Source: Gnetum montanum
Taxonomy: Eukaryota > Streptophyta > Gnetopsida > Gnetales > Gnetaceae
Length of the DNA stretch: 64,000 nt
Reading direction: 5' to 3'
Assembly: GCA_015680685.1 (NCBI GenBank)
Contig: MNCI01005798.1
Coordinates: 700,406 to 764,405, forward strand
Positions 57,741-64,000 of the stretch are shown piece by piece. Made by a program: the position numbers and the translations under genes. Position 1 is the first letter of the stretch. Each line of letters begins with the position of its first letter. Below the pieces are notes generated by a model. That model was not told where the DNA came from and searched no databases. It worked only from the letters and a program-made list of their open reading frames with translations.

Positions 57741-57748
57741 TATAAATA
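57741..57748 (+). promoter_or_regulatory. TATA-like box of antisense gene copy 2
   Basis: TATAAATA in CAGCTATAAATATGG. About 30 bp downstream is a plausible start region (57770-57780), and the first long ATG is at 57856. Position fits a plant core promoter; no direct evidence of use. Confidence 0.45.
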
Positions 57749-57847
57749 TGGATTAACCCCTGGTAAACTCATCATTTTCATTGTAACAACGTAGAGCCCA
57801 AATTCAAAGCATACAGCAATTGTGCCAATAGAGAGAAAGGTGATTCG

Positions 57848-57853
57848 ATGTAG
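57848..57853 (+). promoter_or_regulatory. Minimal upstream ORF (ATG TAG)
   Basis: Start-stop uORF two bases before the putative start codon at 57856. Such elements can lower or gate translation; whether it does so here is unknown. Confidence 0.35.
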
Positions 57854-60560
57854 CGATGAAGAAAGAGTCGTCAAGCAAGATGATGGCTCCCAGGAAAGAA
57901 CATAAACACCTGGCACTCACTAAGGTAGATGAAGTAAAGTAACCCTAGGGTGGGTGACACAGGCACACATTGTGGTATGAGAGGAGACATCATTGACCTG
58001 GTAGGCTGCTATGCTTCCTTTGTTTTCTTTTACTTCTGTTATTATTTTTGTTTTTCTTGTTTCTGTTTCTATGATTTTGTTTAGCTATTTGTGTTTTTTA
58101 TCATTTTTTTATCATTGTTTTACCCTTACACAGTCGTTGTTGCTATTTTCGGCCACAACAAATGTATAGACACTATGCTATTATTGCATGCAAGGTCGCC
58201 TAGACCACCACCACTATGGCTATCATTACCGCAAAGGTTTGGACGATTTGAGCTACTTGGCATCCAGATAGCATAGTGTAGGACCCTTAGGAGGGTTTTT
58301 CCATGTGTGATGTGATAGTATAACATGTGTTCTATCATGGTGTAATGTTAATCGCTTTGTTAGGGCTAATCACTTTGTTGCTACACTATTTCCTTTGTGT
58401 TTTTGCTATGCTATGTGCATGAAGAAAATTGTGCTACACCATCTACTAAACATTAATTCTGCTACACTATATGTATATTCCACTTAGACATGGTGTTAAC
58501 AGTTGATATTATTTTGTGCAAGGTAGCACTAAGGCTAATTTTAATTATCCTAGAAATTGTAGGGGTTTTGTGCTGCGTGAGCAATCCAGTAGCTAATGTT
58601 CATCCACCTCATACACATGTGGGGTAGAAGGCAATCTGGTTCTATGAGGGAGCACAGGAGTTCCTGCAATTTCTCCTCCAACACGCTAGTGTGATCATCT
58701 AATCAAGCTTGGTGGAGGAGGTAGTGGCCGCCATAATAGAAATCCTGTTGCGTGTGGAAAACCAGGGTATTCTGCGATTCTTGATGGATGGAGAAATTAG
58801 GAGTGGGTAGGGAGAAGGATCTAGTTAGTGCCCTAGAAATTTAAGACATTTGGCATGGATCTGGAAGATTCCTGAGTACAATTGCTACCATCCCTACAAC
58901 ACTTTGTTCATTACACATCACATGGGAATGTGCTTCAAAAATCCACCAGGAACCGTTTACATTGTTGGCGGGTGAGTTTTGTAGCCATGTTCCACTACAC
59001 TATGCAATGTCTTGCTATGCTAGTGAAATGTTAATAGTGTGTTCTTGTTACAAAGTTTTACATCAACGAGGAAGGGCTTCACGACAATACGAATGTGTTG
59101 GCCTTAGCATAGATGGCACTATGGGATTTTTTTGCCACTAAGAACATATGCACAGGTGTGATAGGCTAATGCAAGGGTGAGTACAAGACCTACCCAACCT
59201 GGTATGCTAGGCTCTAGAACAAATGCAAGGATTCTGGTTGGTTGGATGTAGGATGGACACCCTTTAAACCGATCACTATTGAAGATGTCTTGGTTAATCT
59301 TTCGCCATTCCTGTCACCATTTAAGCCTGGTAAGCTAAATAGTGGTTACTGCATGTCTGAGTGTTATTGCTATTTTTCTTCTGCTATTGCTGCTTTTCCT
59401 AATTTTTTTTTTCTTTTTGTGTTTTTGTGCTAACTTCTTTTGTGTAAACTACTATAGGGGCAAAGAAGTCCCAGGAGGTGATGATGATAACCTTTGGGAA
59501 CCAGGATGCCAACATCTTCTTTAAGTATGGGGAAGTAGATGAGAGCTAATGTTGGATATGCAACATGGCCTCGAAATCCCTACTCAAGAACCTTCAAGAT
59601 GTTGGGCTCATGGATTTGTTCCTAGCCCCAAATCCAAGTGTTCCTGCCACTGAGATGCTCACCCTAGCCAACTCCTATTTCGACAGGGTAGACCACTTCT
59701 GCACACGTGTACATGGTGTGCAGGAGGTCATTGAAATCAATGACCAACTATTCGTAGATCTTTTCAGTGTCCCTACTAATGGTCCCCTCATAGGGTCAAA
59801 GACTAAGAAAGAGGTGAACCATTAGAAGGAGGACATTGAGGAGTGGCTAGGGGTTGCTAAAGATTGAAAAGGGATCCCCATGGAGAAGGTCAGGCTAAGA
59901 CCTGCCAAAGAGGTTTATCCCGTCTTCCGTGCTTGTGCATTTCCCCAACTTCTATCCCAAGGAAAGATCATTGGGATTGAGCAAGCTTTGATGATGCGAG
60001 AGGTCATGGAAGAGGGGGCTCTCTACAGCTTGGCTAGCTATTTGTGCAAGGGCCTACAAACTGAAATTTTCATTCTTCATAAGAAGCAAGAATCCCATTT
60101 CAATGCACACTATGCCTTTTACATAGCCCGCTTACTGCATTTTGTGGAGTTTTTGATAGTCCATGAGAATGGTGTCTGGGTTATGCAAGATTGCAACTAG
60201 ATTTCCAAACCATGGATCTACCAAATCTTCTGGACCACCCAAGCCCAAGATCCCCCCAAAAGCTATTGGGGATTCATTCTCTATGATGACTAAGGATCAG
60301 TTGTCTTGCAATGTTCTTGTCCAAGATAGCATAGGAGAGGCACCCCTTGCTGTCGCTAGTAGCATGTTGTAGGGGAAATGCCTCATTGCTAAAATGGTGA
60401 CCACCAAGTTACAGTGAAAGAGGCCTCAATCAGTTGACAAGACCCTCCGTATGGAAGAAGAAGAGGGGCGGACACTGCAATTCAAGCTATGTAGGATGCA
60501 ACCCCCCATTGGTAAATGCTTTTGCCTATGTTTACTTCCTCACCTATTTTGTTAATGACT

Positions 60561-60595
60561 ACTATGCTATGCTACACTACGTAGCATAGCATAGT
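60561..60595. repeat. 15-bp perfect inverted repeat in an intron of antisense gene copy 2
   Basis: ACTATGCTATGCTAC, 5-base spacer, GTAGCATAGCATAGT; perfect arms. Same TAGC family as in the LTRs, here inside the intron after 60511. Confidence 0.9.
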
Positions 60596-62632
60596 GTAGC
60601 ATCTACATTAAGCTAACTTACTTTAAGCTAATGCGAATATGTTTTTGCTGCCATCGGAAGAAGAGGAAGAAGAAGAAGGTGAGGAAGAGGTGTCAGCCCC
60701 CAAGACAGGGATGACGAATAAAAACACGGAGTCCCCAATCTCATAGGAAAGGGCCCCGGTCAAGAGGGAAGGAGCTTCTATCACTAAGGAAGGGGATCTT
60801 ATCATTAAGGAAAATCCTCCTGCTAATGAGGAGGACATTTTTGGAGATGAAGAGGAGTCTCCTATAGATGAGGAGGATGCTAGAAGGAAAGGTGCCAGCA
60901 ACTAAAGAAGAAGAATGCATTAACTTAGAAGGGACTTTAGCATTGGGGGAGTGGATGAATGCTAAGGATGCTACCATAGTTCTGAGTCAAAAAGGAGGGG
61001 AACTATAACTAGACGTGGGTGAGTTTGAAAATATATTCGATGATGTGTCAATGGGCAATCCCCCCGTTATTACTCCTGAGGGTTTATAAGGTAGGAGCCC
61101 TTATACTGTCATTTTCTTTACTCACAGCCTTGTCACAGTTCACCTCAGTCATACTAACACATTTGGTTGCATGAAAAATGCCACTTTTAATGCTATAGGA
61201 CCCCCTCTGATTCACGTGGAACCATGGGCCGAGACCCCTGAGAAACTCACGTTCATGCAAAGGGTCATTGACGACATGATCGGTCATCTCAAACAGGTCA
61301 ATACTGAAGTGGGTAAGTAAAGTAGCTAGGCTAGGCTCTTTGTGTTGCTACGCTAGAGTTCTTGAGTTTGCTAACCTTGCTATGCTAATGTGATTGATGT
61401 GTTCTTTGTGTGGTCATAGCCTCTCAACTCAAATGGGACACGAAAATGGTGTTGAAGATTGGTTCCTTGCCTACATTCCTGCCCAAAGTGACCGAGGTGC
61501 CTTGTCACATATATGATGAGGCTAGCAAATGCACTTTGCACTCATTAAGCTCCTTGTGAGAGTGTAGGTGTGTCAATGAGGACCTATGGAAATAGGTCTA
61601 GAAGGTTGAGAAAGAGAAGGCTGAACTAAGCGCCAAAGTGGGAGACCTCAAATCAAGGAATGAATTCCTCATGGTCTATGATACTAATGATGGCAGATGG
61701 CACACGGCTATGATATATTATGCTAGATATTGAATAGTCGTGCAACACAACAATGAAACCACCTAAAAAATAATAGAATAGTGAATGCAAATTGACTTGT
61801 TGGGCTAGAAGAACCAAGATTTGAAGGACTAGAGAACCAGAGTTTATGAGTGGGGGTAGTCCCAAAAAAACCATAAACATATGTATAAACTAGAACATGC
61901 CACCTACCACAAACTATACAGGGATGCTTCTATGAAGGCATTTACATATAAAGCATTGATAAATGCCATTGGTGCTTCTAAGGCCTATAACAAGTTCGTG
62001 GAGCAGGTAAAGGTCATTGAATCTTCTGAACGGGAAGTGGATCTTCCCATAGGTGAGACTGCTACCACTTCCTTTTCTCCGAGACTGCTGAGATGGACAA
62101 CCGTCGAAAAGGAGAAAGCTATTGTAGACATTGAACCAAGCGATAGGCATTGGAAAAATATCACAAAGGAGGAGGTCTGGCACCACCTCAGGCTTGATTT
62201 GGATCACATACCCTTCGAAACGGATGCAGGGCTTTCTCGGGTTAGTTACTTTTTGCTATAGAAAAGGCCTAAGCTAGCTTTCATGTGTTTCTCTAGCTGA
62301 CTACTTCACTTCTACAATGTAGGTTCCATATGAAGATGTAGGGCTTGTAGAAGGCAGAAATGAAGAGGCAGGTGAGGGAAATGCAAAGGAAGGCAATGGT
62401 CAAGGGAATGATGTAGGAATGAACGATGTGGATGAAGATGATGCAGATGAAGATAACCCATGATAGCATGGGATTTTTTGAAATTTTGAATTTTTTGTAG
62501 AATTTTTGCAAACATTATTTAAATGAAAAAATATTTGAATGAAAAAGAAGAATTTTCAAAAATAAATTGGTTCTACGCTAACTTATGCATTGTTTATGTC
62601 ATGCATTATATGTTATCTTCTCATTTTTGATG

Positions 62633-62782
62633 TTTTAGTTTTAGGCCATTTTAGGTCATCACTAGTTTTAGGCCATTTCAGGCCATAGCATGGTAGTGTA
62701 GTTTGAGGCCATTTCAGGCCATGGGATAGTTTTAGGCCATTTTGGGCCATGGGATAGTTTTAGGCCATTTTGGGGCATAGCG
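62633..62782. repeat. GGCC-type short tandem array, second copy
   Basis: Units TAGTTTTAGGCCATTTCAGG plus CCAT, as at 4672-4997. Lies between the antisense gene stop (62461-62463) and the minus-strand protease. Confidence 0.85.
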
Positions 62783-62949
62783 TATTAAAAGGAATGATAT
62801 GCTAATGATTTAGAGGATGACTAATTAGTACCTAGCATAGATGGATGGATGTAAAACAAAAAAGGTGGTGGATATACAAAGGATGCAAAGTGGGCAAGAA
62901 GTAGTGGCATTGCTACGCTATGCGTAACTACTTCTTGACCCATCGTAGA

Positions 62950-63764
62950 TTGAGCAAGGCATAGGGCCGAGATGCTTTGCTATGACCTTCATCTATATCA
63001 TTGTCCTCCACTTGGAAGGGCAACTCAGCCCATGCATTTTCACTTTCTAAACTAGCATGTTGAGCTAGTTCCCTTGCTAAATAGTTAGTGTGTATAGAGA
63101 TAGGTGCTTCATTCTCAGAGGTTACGACCTCTGAGCCCTACTCCATGTCTATGTTATTAATAGCTTGTATTGCTACCTCATCACCATGGATTACCACCTC
63201 CCTACCTACATAGGATAGATGGATCTCCTAATGAATGGTTGAAGCAAAAGCCCTAAGTTATGCTAACCATGACCTCCTGAAGATTAGGTTAAACCTGGGC
63301 ATCTCTTCGACCATCATGAATGTTGCATTTGTGAGGAACTAGTCCCCTGCCATGAAGTCAATATGTACCATGACTTGTGACCCACTGAATGACTTTAGAC
63401 ATGATGTTGTTATGGGTTTAATCTGGTTGAGCAAACCCAGCTTATCCACAATAGGGAAAGGGATGACATTTGTGGTAGCTCCATCATCAATGTGTACACA
63501 TTGGATCTTATGTCGGCCAACCCTAATTGAGATGAAAAGAGGCGTTTTAGTCACCTGACCCTTTTCAGGGTCTTCCCTGATGGAATCATTGCAAAAATTC
63601 AGTTGGGATGGCTTTGGTTCTACGGGCATAGAAGGAAGCATGACCAAATGGATCACCTTCTCTTCCATTGGCATGTTCTCATCAACCAAAATTACCATTA
63701 ACATGCAGACCAAAGCCTCACAGTGTGTGGTAGATGTCATGATTAGGTCGTATAGGCTTAGCAT
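62950..63764 (-). pseudogene. Retropepsin of the outer element
   Basis: Minus frame 63764-63339: EDPEKGQVTKTPLFISIRVG, CVHIDDGATTNVIPFPIVDK (D-D-G catalytic site), ITTSCLKSFSGSQVMV, DFMAGD. After a frameshift near 63339, VEEMPRFNLIFRRSWLA and EIHLSYVGREVVIHGDEVA continue to about 62950. Same protease as in E and el-1. Confidence 0.8.
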
Positions 63765-64000
63765 AGTGTTTTTTTGTTTTAGAGCTTGCTTGACCTAGGT
63801 AAGGGTATTCAAGAGGTCTTGGCCATTTTCCAGTTTACTTCCTTTCTCCTCTTCTATTTGTCCCAAAAGATGAATTTCCCTAGAAGGGACAATTTCAGGT
63901 TTGGGTTCAAGCCCTCTTGGAAAAGGTTGCAAAGACTATGCACGTGTAGCAAAATCATTTTTCGGTGATGAGGACATAGATGTAAGGGGTGAGGATGTAG
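63765..64000 (-). pseudogene. Gag-protease linker of the outer element, running off the window
   Basis: Collinear with 5791-6100 of element E. Short broken minus-strand frames only. Confidence 0.4.

Larger units (their letters stand above)
57741..62463 (+). pseudogene. Multi-exon antisense gene of the outer element, copy 2
   Basis: Putative first exon: ATG at 57856 (MKKESSSKMMAPRKEHKHLA), preceded by an ATG-TAG minimal upstream ORF at 57848-57853. Later exons, by similarity to copy 1: 58523-58971, 59056-59329, 59458-60511, about 60632-61090, about 61170-61312, 61420-62240, 62323-62463. Splice sites are good, for example G|GTGAGT at 58971, G|GTAAGC at 59329, ACTATAG at 59457, GG|GTTAGT at 62240 and AATGTAG at 62322. 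Regions: SQEVMMITFGNQDANIFFKY, DVGLMDLFLAPNPSVPATEM, an acidic EEEEEEEGEEE exon, PWAETPEKLTFMQRVIDDMI, VEKEKAELSAKVGDLKSRNE (coiled-coil-like), ATYHKLYRDASMKAFTYKAL, and an acidic C-terminus ending DVDEDDADEDNP. Several in-frame stops, but better preserved than copy 1. Function unknown. Antisense to gag-pol, between protease and RT. Confidence 0.6.
28369..64000 (-). mobile_element. Outer giant Tat-like Ty3/gypsy element, with two nested insertions
   Basis: In its own (minus) orientation: [gag beyond the window] - protease (63764-62950) - GGCC repeats (62782-62633) - antisense multi-exon gene (62463-57741) - TAGTTTAA repeats (57565-57089) - RT linker (56957-56555) - el-2 insertion - RT (44161-43500) - RNase H (43500-42830) - aRH split by el-1 (42830-42786 and 33489-33180) - integrase (32935-31850) - repeats (31802-31561) - short antisense ORF (31548-30330) - PPT - 3' LTR (30204-about 28369). 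Without the two inserts about 13.9 kb lie in the window, and gag and the 5' LTR are still missing, so the intact element was very large, in the size range of Ogre-type elements. That these parts form one element is inferred from uniform orientation, frame continuity across both inserts, and the parallel arrangement in element E. Confidence 0.7.

Noticed and set aside
60623-60977. Minus-strand Ser-rich frames at the acidic exon of the antisense gene
   Set aside because: Reverse complements of GAA/GAG-rich codons always give Ser/Phe/Leu-rich frames; plus-strand conservation explains the region.

Overview
This window looks like nuclear DNA from a seed plant with a very large, retrotransposon-swollen genome; a gymnosperm is my best guess, by inference only. 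I found no host gene, tRNA, rRNA or CRISPR array. Almost everything is explained by decayed Ty3/gypsy LTR retrotransposons inserted into one another. The reading frames recognised are gag, retropepsin, reverse transcriptase (RT), two kinds of RNase H and integrase (INT), nearly all broken by stops.

Layout. (1) 1-18849: a Tat-like element on the minus strand ('element E'). It has a gag-protease remnant (8880-5178), a short GGCC-type repeat array (4672-4997) and, on the opposite strand, a multi-exon gene-like ORF (908-4518). Its probable 5' LTR is at 16061-18849. Element A (9017-16055, plus strand, probable TSD ACTGG/ATTGG) is inserted in it; A keeps gag and protease but lacks RT and integrase. 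(2) 18850-23638: an AT-rich, heavily eroded pol relic on the plus strand ('D'). (3) 23639-28368: element B, minus strand, the pol-containing relative of A. It has a 3' LTR, PPT, integrase and RNase H, and its RT is cut off at about 28368. (4) 28369-64000: an outer giant Tat-like element on the minus strand, running off the right edge. It has a 3' LTR, a short antisense ORF, integrase, archaeal-type RNase H (aRH), RNase H, RT, a large antisense multi-exon gene with its own TATA-like box (57741-62463) and a protease (63764-62950).

Two complete elements are inserted in the outer element's pol gene, both with perfect 5-bp target-site duplications. el-1 (33490-42780, plus strand, TSD CCCCC) splits the aRH domain and carries only gag and protease. 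el-2 (44167-56549, minus strand, TSD CTTTC) splits the RT; it has LTRs of more than 3 kb, a gag-pol and an extra sense ORF. Removing each insert with one TSD copy restores the outer reading frame across the junction.

Most unusual points: an intron-containing antisense gene carried in the same place by two separate elements (E and outer); opposite aRH positions in two families of the same locus (protease-aRH-RT in el-2, RT-RNH-aRH-INT in the outer element); a dense field of self-complementary GCTACACTA/TAGTGTAGC hairpins limited to the E/outer family; and short repeat arrays that mark every sense/antisense boundary. The assembly has a 233-base N gap (52662-52894) and two single Ns (49296, 55179), all in el-2; both single Ns sit where sequence is clearly missing.
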